From Polaromonas sp. (GTDB lineage Bacteria; Pseudomonadota; Gammaproteobacteria; Burkholderiales; Burkholderiaceae_C), in NCBI GenBank assembly GCA_028291985.1, contig JAQGNE010000063.1, positions 62,001 through 126,000 on the forward strand: a DNA stretch of 64,000 nucleotides. The letters are read 5' to 3'. The stretch's first letter is position 1. Each line of letters starts with the position of its first letter. Below are positions 11,628 through 19,188 of this stretch, piece by piece. Under the pieces are notes generated by a model. It was given only the letters and a program-made list of their open reading frames with translations, searched no databases and was not told the origin of the DNA. A program made the translations under genes and the position numbers.

Positions 11628-12230
11628 ATGGCATTTTTTCTCAAGCCCGGTTTTTCAACCCATGCGCTGGCAGCGGCCACGTTGCTGGTGGCAGCCGGAG
11701 GCAGTGCGCTGGCACAGGGCTCGGCAGCCACGCCCCTGGCCCCTGCAATCAGTGCGCCGGCAGCTGCCGCACCTGCCGCTGACAAGCACGCAGGTCATCA
11801 TGGCAGGCACCATATGGGTGGACATGATCCTGCAACGATGCAGGCCTATGTCGCCCAGCGCCAGGCCGAGCTGAAAGTCCGCCTGAACATCACGCCGGAC
11901 CAGGAAGGCGCCTGGATGGCCTACACCGCCGCCACGCAGCCTGCTGCTCGCAAAGGTTGGCGCATGACTCCCGAGCAGCGCGCTGACGTGGCCAAGCTGA
12001 ACACGCCGCAACGCATCGACAGCCTGCGTGCCGCGCGCATCCAGCGCATGGCCGAGTCAAGCGCCGACATGGACAAACGGGATGATGCGGCAAAAGCTTT
12101 GTATGCGGCGCTTACGCCCGAGCAGCAGAAAGTGATGGACGCGCGATACGCCGAGCGGCAAAGCCGCCGGGGTCAGCATCATCCGCACCGAGGCAGCCCT
12201 AAAAACGCGGCCGAAATGCCGCGCGGCTGA
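11628..12230 (+). CDS. Periplasmic LTXXQ-motif (Spy/CpxP-like) protein
   Basis: 200 aa with a signal peptide (residues 1-29, cleavage after ALA-QG). The mature protein starts with an Ala/Pro linker and a His-rich patch (HAGHHGRHHMGGH), then helical sequence with LNITPDQEGAW and YAALTPEQQKVMD, two copies of the LTxxQ-type motif of Spy/CpxP/ZraP proteins. Those are periplasmic chaperones or metal-responsive envelope-stress proteins; the histidines suggest metal binding (inference). AAAGGAAG lies 6 bases before the ATG. It appears monocistronic. Confidence 0.88.
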   Translation: MAFFLKPGFSTHALAAATLLVAAGGSALAQGSAATPLAPAISAPAAAAPAADKHAGHHGRHHMGGHDPATMQAYVAQRQAELKVRLNITPDQEGAWMAYTAATQPAARKGWRMTPEQRADVAKLNTPQRIDSLRAARIQRMAESSADMDKRDDAAKALYAALTPEQQKVMDARYAERQSRRGQHHPHRGSPKNAAEMPRG

Positions 12231-12419
12231 GCTGCACCACCGTTGCTCAACAGGCAGCGTCATTGACGCGGCATTGTGATCAGGTGGCAGGCTGAAGCCG
12301 GCAGCAGTGATCACCATCCAGGCACGGGATCTGCTGAGCGAAGCCTATCTGCTGCAGGACGCCGGCCACAACCGCCAGCTGCTGGCCTGAGCGGTGTTTA
12401 TCGTGACTAGACTGCTGCG

Positions 12420-12690
12420 ATGCCCATTGAAGTACGCAAAGGCCGGGCGCCGGCAACATTGGTGCGCCATGAATTTCCCGACCGTTTCATGCAGTCGTAT
12501 GCAAACCCCGCCTTCAAGGCCGAAGCAGAGGCTTTGCTCAGGCCGGAGCAAATTTCCTGGGAGGCTTACCAGGACAGCCGCAAGGCACCCGAGGCGCGCA
12601 AGACAGGCCCCCGGATACGCCGACCCGGACCATGACCTGTCGGTTGAGGGGATAGAAGCCAAGGACCGCATCACCAGCCGACATCGCCAT
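12420..12690 (+). pseudogene. Remnant of a flavodoxin-family NAD(P)H-dependent oxidoreductase
   Basis: The first 60 codons (MPIEVRKGRAPATLVRHEF, then FMQSYANPAFKAEAEALLRP and SWEAYQDSRKAPEARK) resemble the N-terminus of flavodoxin-family reductases common in Burkholderiales. Near 12600-12612 the reading frame shifts: the continuation (PGYADPDHDLSVEGIEAKDRI) is found in another frame. The gene then stops abruptly at a terminator hairpin, so the catalytic flavin domain is gone. The identification comes from remembered family pattern and is moderate. Confidence 0.5.
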
Positions 12691-12692
12691 TG

Positions 12693-12728
12693 CAAAAAAG
12701 CCTCACCCGTTACGGTGAGGCTTTTTAA
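12693..12728. terminator. Bidirectional intrinsic terminator
   Basis: AAAAAAGCCTCACC and GGTGAGGCTTTTT form a 13-bp stem around a six-base loop, with A and T runs on both sides. It can serve both the decayed gene on the plus strand and the secreted-protein gene on the minus strand. Confidence 0.93.
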
Positions 12729-12806
12729 TGGCTGTGAGCCATGGCCCCGTCAATACAGTCCGCGGCTTCATGCCCTGGCCGCCGTACGCTGCCGGCAACC
12801 GGAAGA

Positions 12807-13397
12807 TCAGTTGGCGTGAGCCTTGCCTTCAACGCTGGTCAGCGACTTGTTCATGCTGCCGCTGGCGCTGCTGGTGTTGGTGCCACGCTTGGCGGCCTTG
12901 TCAGCGCGTTTCTTGGCAGCACGGTCACTCTTGCTCATGCCGTCGGCAGATGCAGCAGCACCTGTTCTGGGTGCAGGCGAAGCGGTGTCATCCTTGGGTT
13001 TGGTGGTGCCGGCAGGCTTGGTGTTTGCCATAGCTGCCGAGCCGCCGGACATGCCCGAGCCGCTCGATACACCAGAACCTGCGCTGCCGCCGGCCATCGC
13101 GCCGGTGCTGCCGCCAGTACCTGCCGAGCCCGACATGCCCGTGCTGCCGGAAGGCCCTGCACTGCCGGGGGATGATGTCGAGCCGCCAGAAGTGCCAGCG
13201 CTGCCCGCCATGCCAGCGCTGCCCGACGTGCTGCCTGCTGGGGCAGCCTGTGTACCAGGCGCGGGCGTGGCCGCATTGGTCGGCTTGGTCGTGCCCGGAG
13301 GCATGCTGGGGTTGGTCTGCGCCTGTACCGCGCCGAACATCAGTGCAGTAGCCATGGCTGCGGCGGCGGGAATTAAACGCATCGTGTGCTTGGTCAT
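12807..13397 (-). CDS. Secreted low-complexity Gly/Ser/Ala/Thr-rich protein
   Basis: 196 aa with a signal peptide (MTKHTMRLIPAAAAMATALMF..., cleavage near AVQA-QT). The middle (about 50-130) is a flexible Gly/Ser/Ala repeat (GSAGMAGSAGTSGGS-like), and the C-terminus turns basic (SKSDRAAKKRADKAAKRG). GAAGGAAA lies about 7 bases before the ATG, which favours this strand over the equally long open frame opposite. No known domain. It may be a wall or envelope-associated disordered protein; the function is unknown. Confidence 0.75.
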   Translation of the reverse strand: MTKHTMRLIPAAAAMATALMFGAVQAQTNPSMPPGTTKPTNAATPAPGTQAAPAGSTSGSAGMAGSAGTSGGSTSSPGSAGPSGSTGMSGSAGTGGSTGAMAGGSAGSGVSSGSGMSGGSAAMANTKPAGTTKPKDDTASPAPRTGAAASADGMSKSDRAAKKRADKAAKRGTNTSSASGSMNKSLTSVEGKAHAN

Positions 13398-13813
13398 CTG
13401 AATTTCCTTCGGTTTTGCTGATCGTCATCGCCAGGCGATAAGAGAAAAGCTGTTGAAACACGCTCTTGTCTCGAGAGCTGCTTTTAATCTAGGCACCCGG
13501 AAAACCGCCAAGCATCGGAGAGCCACCACGGCAGGTGTAGGACGTGGAGCGTCAAAATATGTATGCATGCACATCATTTAGGGTTGGTGAAAATAGCCAT
13601 TTTGTTTTAGCGATTGCCAATGAGGCCGGCGCCTACCGTCTGCATCGCCCGCAGGCGCTCCCACCGCATCGGCCCCGGTAAGGCTGAGGCAAAGCAGTGC
13701 GTGTCCTACAGGTCCAAGGCCCATCGGCGGCAACAATCCAGGGGGTAAGCATGCTGTGCCGCCCGATTGCACCCCTGTCGGGTGCCGCATCTTTTCAAGC
13801 GTGATTGGTATCT
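13398..13813. other. Intergenic region without a supported gene
   Basis: About 415 bases between two divergent genes. It should contain promoters for the secreted protein (minus) and the ybhP-like gene (plus). Short open frames have no support. A short AT-rich stretch (13555-13615) is the only compositional feature I notice. Confidence 0.55.
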
Positions 13814-14761
13814 ATGTCAGACTTTTCTTCAGGTGCTTCCGGTATTCACAGGTTGGCCGCTCTTTCAACCGCAAGCGCTCCCGGGCCAGCTCCGGGCATC
13901 GACACCGATACCGCCCACCCCGCCGAGATCACGCAGGGTGAGACCGCGCCAATCGATCAGGCCGCGCTGCAAGCCGACACCGATACAGCGATGGCCGCTG
14001 CCAGTTCGGCCACCTCGTTTTCATTCAAGGTGCTTACCGTCAATATCCACAAGGGCTTTACCTTCTTCAACCGCAAATTCATCCTGCCCGAACTGCGCGA
14101 TGCGGTTCGGTCCGTCGGTGCCGATGTGGTGTTTCTGCAAGAGGTGACCGGCAGCAATATCAAGCACCCCGACAGGTTTGACAACTACACCGAGACGCCG
14201 CACTACGAATTCCTGGCCGACAGCATCTGGCCGCAGTTTGCCTATGGCCGCAACGCGGTATACACCAACGGCGACCACGGCAACGCCATCATGTCCAAGT
14301 TTCCCATCGTGCGTTTTCAGAACCATGACGTATCGATCAACGGCCCCGAAAAGCGCGGCTTGCTGCACTGCGAACTGCAGGTGCCGGGACTCAGCACCAA
14401 CGTCCATGCCATCTGTGTACACCTGAGCCTGACGGAAGCGCACCGCAGGCAGCAAATGGAGATGCTCTGCAAGCTGATTCGCGAGGAAATCGAGCCGCAT
14501 GCACCGCTGGTGGTGGCAGGCGACTTCAATGACTGGCGCCAGCGTGCGCACGCCCAGCTCGCCGAGGGCGCGGATCTTCATGAGGTGTTCATGCAGGCCC
14601 ACGGAAGGGCCGCCCGCACCTTTCCGGCACGACTTCCACTGCTCGGGCTTGACCGCATCTATGTTCGCAACGCCATCGGCCATGCGCCGGTGGTGCTGCC
14701 GCACAAGCCGTGGTCTCACCTGTCCGACCATGCGCCGCTGGCCGCAGAAATCGAGCTGTGA
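13814..14761 (+). CDS. Endonuclease/exonuclease/phosphatase-family protein (YbhP-like)
   Basis: 315 aa. After a disordered Ala/Asp-rich N-terminus (about 1-65), an EEP metal-dependent hydrolase domain starts at FKVLTVNIHKGF and has VVFLQEVTG (metal-binding Glu), NAIMSKFPI, VHLSLTEAHRRQQ, VVAGDFNDW (D-x-N) and LSDHAPL (catalytic His). ATG 13814 is preferred over an upstream TTG. It is followed by clsB and ybhN homologues, the same order as E. coli ybhP-clsB-ybhN, which suggests a shared job in membrane phospholipid metabolism. The substrate is unproven. Confidence 0.88.
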   Translation: MSDFSSGASGIHRLAALSTASAPGPAPGIDTDTAHPAEITQGETAPIDQAALQADTDTAMAAASSATSFSFKVLTVNIHKGFTFFNRKFILPELRDAVRSVGADVVFLQEVTGSNIKHPDRFDNYTETPHYEFLADSIWPQFAYGRNAVYTNGDHGNAIMSKFPIVRFQNHDVSINGPEKRGLLHCELQVPGLSTNVHAICVHLSLTEAHRRQQMEMLCKLIREEIEPHAPLVVAGDFNDWRQRAHAQLAEGADLHEVFMQAHGRAARTFPARLPLLGLDRIYVRNAIGHAPVVLPHKPWSHLSDHAPLAAEIEL

Positions 14762-14762
14762 T

Positions 14763-14800
14763 ATGGCCCCCACGCTTGTCACAACCCGCACTGCGCTGCC
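14763..14800 (-). repeat. Partial copy of the GC-rich family B repeat
   Basis: GGCCCCCACGCTTGTC followed by GCACTGCGCTGCCCC is the reverse complement of the right half of the repeat found twice in metX (GGGGCAGCGCGGTACGC...GACAAGCGTGGGGGCC). It begins two bases after the stop codon of the upstream gene. Confidence 0.75.
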
Positions 14801-15000
14801 CCTTGAAGGCGCTTCGTGCCGTGGCTCCAAGCCTGCAAGCGCAGGCTTGGACGGCAAGAAGAGGGGCTGCGTTTCGCAGCCCGAGCTGAAAGCCGCTGCC
14901 CTTGCAGGGCGCCACGCTGCCAGAGGCAGCGCCTCTGAAGGCTGCCCAAGGCCGCTCAGGCGGGCCCGGAGCCGCAGCCCCCGCTTGAAAAAGACATGGC
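14801..15000. repeat. Cluster of intergenic hairpins between the YbhP-like gene and clsB
   Basis: Perfect inverted repeats lie side by side: CCAAGCCTGC/GCAGGCTTGG (14827-14850, loop 4) and GGGCTGCG/CGCAGCCC (14864-14882, loop 3), followed by weaker GC-rich pairs (GCTGCCAGAGGCAGC). No T-run follows, so these look like REP-type repeats or mRNA-processing structures rather than terminators. They lie inside the putative operon. Confidence 0.7.
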
Positions 15001-15040
15001 ACCTTGGACAGGTCTTGGTGCGCTACACACAAAACCCTCC

Positions 15041-16411
15041 ATGAGCAAGTGGACGCCTGGCAACCGAATCATCCTGCTTGAAAACGGCGAAGCCTTCTTT
15101 CCCCGCGTGTTCGAGTGCATTGCAGGCGCCAGGCATGAGGTGGTGCTGGAGACTTTCATCCTGTTCGAGGACAAGGTCGGCAGGGCGCTCCATGCTGCGC
15201 TTCTGCAGGCAGCCGGACGCGGCGTGCGCATCGACATGACGATTGACGGCTATGGCTCGCCGGATCTATCCGACCAGTTCCTGGAAAGCCTGACGCTTGC
15301 CGGCGTGCGCGTGCATGTGTTCGACCCCGCGCCACGCCTCTGGGGCATGCGTACCAATGTGTTCCGCCGCATGCACCGGAAAATCGTGGTGATCGACGGC
15401 GAACGTGCTTTTGTGGGCGGCATCAACTATTCGGCCGACCATCTGGCCGATTACGGGCCCGAGGGTAAACAGGACTATTCAGTCGAGATAGAAGGCCCCA
15501 TCGTCGCCACCATCCATGATTTCGTGCACCGCGCCTTGCTGGCCGGGCAGCGCAATGCGCGAGGCATTCCGCTGGCCAACACACAGCCGACAACGGCTGC
15601 GCGCGACAACGGCTTTTTGCCGCAGCGCTGGCGGCACGCCAGGCCTTCAGGCATGCCGGCAAATGCTGCTGCGGACGCAGCGGCGCGCAGCCGTATCCAG
15701 GGCGATGCCCAGGCCATGTTTGTCACCCGTGACAACCGCCGGCATACCAACGATATTGAAAAGCATTACCGCATTGCCATACGGGCTGCCCGCCATCGGG
15801 TGGTCATCGCCAATGCCTACTTCTTTCCGGGTTACCGCCTGCTGCGGGAGATGCGCCGGGCCGCTCGCCGCGGCGTGGCGGTTAACCTGATCCTGCAGGG
15901 CGAACCAGATATGCCCATCGTCAAGACAGCTGCCAGTCTGCTGTACCGGCACCTGGTGGATGCGGGTGTGCACATCCATGAATACGGCGACCGGCCGCTG
16001 CATGGCAAGGTTGCCCTGTCGGATGATGAATGGGCCACCGTCGGGTCCAGCAATCTGGACCCGCTGAGCCTGTCGCTTAACCTGGAGGCCAACATCATCA
16101 TCAAGGACCGGGCCTTCAACCAGCACCTGTTTGAAAGGCTGGACCACCTCATGGTCAACAGCTGTCGAAAAGTGCAGCCCGCCGATCTTGAGCAGCCCGG
16201 TTTCTGGCGTACCCTGCGCAGCTATATGGTGTTTCACCTGCTGCGGCGCTACCCGTCATGGGCGGGCTGGCTTCCCGCACATATGCCGCGCATTACGCCG
16301 GCGTATGTTCCGTCCAGCCGAGCTGCCACTGCAGTAGCGCCAGAAACTTCCGTTGCGCCTACCCCTGAAGGTGGGCTTGCCGACAGCGTCAGCCGGGCGG
16401 ACCCGGTGTGA
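15041..16411 (+). CDS. clsB: Cardiolipin synthase B (phospholipase D family)
   Basis: 456 aa cytoplasmic-membrane enzyme that joins phosphatidyl groups to form cardiolipin. Two HKD motifs are present: MHRKIVVIDGERAFVGG (about 110-125) and LHGKVALSDDEWATVGSSN (about 320-340). ATG 15041 (MSKWTPGNRIILLENGEAFF) was chosen because the family begins this way; an upstream in-frame start only adds intergenic sequence. The Shine-Dalgarno site is weak. It lies between EEP and YbhN homologues, as in E. coli. The C-terminal tail after residue 430 is variable and low in complexity. Confidence 0.92.
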   Translation: MSKWTPGNRIILLENGEAFFPRVFECIAGARHEVVLETFILFEDKVGRALHAALLQAAGRGVRIDMTIDGYGSPDLSDQFLESLTLAGVRVHVFDPAPRLWGMRTNVFRRMHRKIVVIDGERAFVGGINYSADHLADYGPEGKQDYSVEIEGPIVATIHDFVHRALLAGQRNARGIPLANTQPTTAARDNGFLPQRWRHARPSGMPANAAADAAARSRIQGDAQAMFVTRDNRRHTNDIEKHYRIAIRAARHRVVIANAYFFPGYRLLREMRRAARRGVAVNLILQGEPDMPIVKTAASLLYRHLVDAGVHIHEYGDRPLHGKVALSDDEWATVGSSNLDPLSLSLNLEANIIIKDRAFNQHLFERLDHLMVNSCRKVQPADLEQPGFWRTLRSYMVFHLLRRYPSWAGWLPAHMPRITPAYVPSSRAATAVAPETSVAPTPEGGLADSVSRADPV

Positions 16412-16463
16412 TGCCGTTGCTTGATTCAAGGTGCACAGCACCGCCTGCGCCACAAAGCTGACC

Positions 16464-17486
16464 ATGGAATCCGCCAGCACCAAACCCGTGATTGCTGCCG
16501 TGTCCCCTGCACAGCGCATGGGTGCAACTGGCACACGCGGCGGCGGGTTCGCCAGCAAGCCGTGGTGGCCCTGGGTCAAACGCCTGGCCAGCATGCTTTT
16601 CTTTGCGCTTGTGATCACGCTGCTGGCTTCGCAGGCCCGCACCATCGAATGGGACAAGGTGCTGGACGCTCTTGAGGGCTATCCGCTCACAGCGGCCTGG
16701 GGCGCTGCCGCCCTGGCCGTGGCCAGCCTGGGACTTTACAGCTGCTTTGACCTGCTCAGCCGGCGCTACACCGGCCATCGGCTTGGCACGCTGCAGGTCA
16801 TTACCACCACCTTTGTCAGCTATGTCTTCAACCTCAACCTGGGGTCGCTGGTGGGCGGGGTGGCGCTGCGCTACCGCCTGTACTCGCGCCAGGGGCTGCC
16901 TACTGGCGTCATCGCCCGCATCGTGAGCTTCAGCATGCTCACCAACTGGATGGGCTACCTGCTGGTGGCTGGCCTGGTGTTCAGTGTCATGCCCCCGGCC
17001 CTGCCCGACAACTGGAAAATCGACGCCGATCAACTGCGCCTTATCGGATTTGCGCTGGTGACGGTGGCGCTGGGCTATCTGGCGGTGTGCCTGTGCTTCA
17101 AGCGCCGCAGCTTTGACCTACGGGGTCACCATATTGACCTGCCTTCGGCAAAACTGGCCGGGCTGCAGCTGACGATGGGTGCAGCCAACTGGCTTTTGAT
17201 GTCGGGCATCGTCTACATCCTGCTGCAGCATCGCATCGAGCCCTCCGCGGTTATCAGCGTGCTGTTGCTGGCTGCCATTGCCGGCGTCATCACGCATATT
17301 CCGGGTAACCTGGGCGTGCTTGAAGCGGTGTTCGTGGCCCTGCTGTCGCACAAGATGCCCGCGCATGAAATCGTGGCAAGCCTGGTGGCTTACCGGGTCG
17401 TGTACCTGCTGGTTCCGCTGGCGGTAGCGGCCGCCCTGTACCTGAGCATCGAGCTGCGCGCTAAAAAACTTCCGCCGCGCCGCTAA
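16464..17486 (+). CDS. YbhN-like integral membrane protein (lysylphosphatidylglycerol synthase TM-region family)
   Basis: 340 aa with seven to eight hydrophobic segments. The motif GSLVGGVALRYRLYSRQGL and the late ITHIPGNLGVLEAVFVALL are typical of the UPF0104/LPG_synthase_TM fold. Members are proposed lipid flippases or transporters. The gene starts about 50 bases after clsB; ATG 16464 (MESASTKP) is chosen over a GTG at 16431. It completes the ybhP-clsB-ybhN arrangement, which suggests a role in cardiolipin or phospholipid handling. Confidence 0.88.
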   Translation: MESASTKPVIAAVSPAQRMGATGTRGGGFASKPWWPWVKRLASMLFFALVITLLASQARTIEWDKVLDALEGYPLTAAWGAAALAVASLGLYSCFDLLSRRYTGHRLGTLQVITTTFVSYVFNLNLGSLVGGVALRYRLYSRQGLPTGVIARIVSFSMLTNWMGYLLVAGLVFSVMPPALPDNWKIDADQLRLIGFALVTVALGYLAVCLCFKRRSFDLRGHHIDLPSAKLAGLQLTMGAANWLLMSGIVYILLQHRIEPSAVISVLLLAAIAGVITHIPGNLGVLEAVFVALLSHKMPAHEIVASLVAYRVVYLLVPLAVAAALYLSIELRAKKLPPRR

Positions 17487-17553
17487 GCCGCACGCACGCT
17501 GACCGGGCGAGGATCAGGGTTAATGCCAGGAAAACGCAGGGAACGCGAATTAA

Positions 17554-17569
17554 CTGTATATTATTACAG
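17554..17569. promoter_or_regulatory. LexA-type SOS box
   Basis: CTGTATATTATTACAG matches the proteobacterial LexA operator CTGT-N8-ACAG exactly, with an alternating AT core, and lies 18 bases before the ATG of the radical-SAM/UdgX gene pair. Binding there would overlap the promoter or early transcript. It is a strong sequence match; regulation is inferred. Confidence 0.82.
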
Positions 17570-17586
17570 TGCTTAATTCCTTACCT

Positions 17587-19137
17587 ATGCCTGTTAACGC
17601 CACCCACCGCAAGCTGGCGATCCTTGCGGATGCGGCCAAATACGACGCGTCCTGCGCATCCAGCGGCACCAGCAAGCGCAGCTCGGTAGGCGGCAAAGGC
17701 ATAGGCTCAACCGAGGGCTCGGGCATCTGCCACAGCTATGCGCCTGACGGACGCTGCATCTCGCTGCTCAAAATTCTGCTCACAAACTTCTGCACCTACG
17801 ACTGCCTGTACTGCGTGAACCGGGTCAGCTCCAACGTGCCCCGTGCGCGCTTCACAGTTGACGAGGTGGTGAACCTCACGCTGGATTTTTACCGGCGCAA
17901 CTGCATCGAGGGGTTGTTTCTCTCCAGCGGCATCATCCAGAGCCCTGACTACACGATGGAGCAGGTGGTAGAGGTCGCCCGCAAGCTGCGCGAGGAGCAC
18001 GACTTTCGCGGCTATATCCACCTCAAGACCATTCCTGATGCGTCGCCCGGCCTGCTGGCCCGAGCCGGCCGGTATGCCGACCGGCTGAGCATCAACATCG
18101 AACTGCCAACGCAGGAAAGCCTGCAGTCCCTCGCCCCCGAAAAGGATGGCCCCGCCATCCGTCGGGCGATGGCCCGGCTGCGTCTGCATATTGACGACGC
18201 CAAAGGCGCGGCGCTGGACCAGAGCCGCAGCAGCATCATCTCGATGCCGCAATCACGCAAGGCCCAGCGCAGTGCAGCGCCACGCTTTGCGCCCGCTGGC
18301 CAAAGCACTCAGATGATTGTTGGCGCAGATGCCACCAATGACCGCACCATATTGCGTGCCAGTGCATCGCTGTACAGCGCCTACGGCATGCGGCGGGTGT
18401 ATTACTCGGCCTTCAGCCCGATACCGGATGCATCAGCGCGCCTGCCCTTGATGCAGCCGCCCTTGATACGCGAACACCGGCTGTACCAGGCGGACTGGCT
18501 GATTCGCTTTTATGGTTTCAGCCATGACGAAATCGTGCCCGATGGCCCTGCCGGTGCCGGCGACCCGTCGGCCGGCATGCTCAGCCTTGACATGGACCCC
18601 AAGCTCGCATGGGCGCTGGCGCACCGCGAAAGCTTTCCGGTCGACATCAACAAAGCACCGCGCGAGATGCTGCTGCGTGTGCCGGGGCTGGGAGTCAAGG
18701 CGGTGGTTCGCATCCTGCAGGCGCGCCGCGTTCGACAGGTGCGCGCCGACGACCTGGCTCGGCTGCATGTGCCGCTCAGGAAAGTCATGCCGTTCGTGCT
18801 GCTGCCCGACCACCATCCGGGTGCCGCGCTCGATGGCAACCATCTGGCCTCGCGCCTGGCGGCACTGAGCAAACCGGTGCCGGCGCAGGGCTCACTGTTT
18901 GACGATGAGGCCTCTGTGGACGAACAAAGCCTGGCTGCCACAGACTTCAGGGGGTCGGGCTTGTTCAAACCGGTAGCGCTTCCTTCGCTGTCATATGCCA
19001 CTGATGCAGCAGATGCTGCCGCGACCCATGCAGCAACGCATGCCGTGTCAGCGCTAAAGCTGTCCGGTCACTCACTCCCGCCAGCCGCAGTACCGGTTGC
19101 AGCGCCATCAGGTGCGCGTCATGCGATGGCGGCCTGA
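17587..19137 (+). CDS. Putative DNA modification/repair radical-SAM protein
   Basis: 516 aa. Cysteines C69-x3-C73-x2-C76 (CTYDCLYC) form the radical-SAM cluster site; the preceding LAILADAAKYDASCASSG is the signature of a family usually found beside UdgX-type genes. A helix-hairpin-helix DNA-binding motif follows (INKAPREMLLRVPGLGVKAVVRILQ, about 355-385). ATG 17587 is preferred because the alternative GTG at 17569 lies inside the LexA box. It is followed after about 50 bases by the DUF4130-UdgX gene. The C-terminal 100 residues are variable. The reaction is unknown. Confidence 0.9.
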   Translation: MPVNATHRKLAILADAAKYDASCASSGTSKRSSVGGKGIGSTEGSGICHSYAPDGRCISLLKILLTNFCTYDCLYCVNRVSSNVPRARFTVDEVVNLTLDFYRRNCIEGLFLSSGIIQSPDYTMEQVVEVARKLREEHDFRGYIHLKTIPDASPGLLARAGRYADRLSINIELPTQESLQSLAPEKDGPAIRRAMARLRLHIDDAKGAALDQSRSSIISMPQSRKAQRSAAPRFAPAGQSTQMIVGADATNDRTILRASASLYSAYGMRRVYYSAFSPIPDASARLPLMQPPLIREHRLYQADWLIRFYGFSHDEIVPDGPAGAGDPSAGMLSLDMDPKLAWALAHRESFPVDINKAPREMLLRVPGLGVKAVVRILQARRVRQVRADDLARLHVPLRKVMPFVLLPDHHPGAALDGNHLASRLAALSKPVPAQGSLFDDEASVDEQSLAATDFRGSGLFKPVALPSLSYATDAADAAATHAATHAVSALKLSGHSLPPAAVPVAAPSGARHAMAA

Positions 19138-19188
19138 CCAGAGCACCGGCAGACCGACAAACCAGCGAGCGATGCAAAGCAAAGCACC

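Noticed and set aside
11432..11782. Plus-strand frame overlapping the start of the LTXXQ protein
   Set aside because: Overlaps the signal peptide of a well supported gene in another frame, with no support of its own.
12823..13401. 192-codon plus-strand frame opposite the Gly/Ser-rich secreted protein
   Set aside because: Pro/Leu/Ala/Val-rich, no ribosome site or signal peptide; the minus-strand gene has both.
14021..14857. 278-codon minus-strand frame over the YbhP-like gene
   Set aside because: Shadow of a gene with complete EEP motifs.
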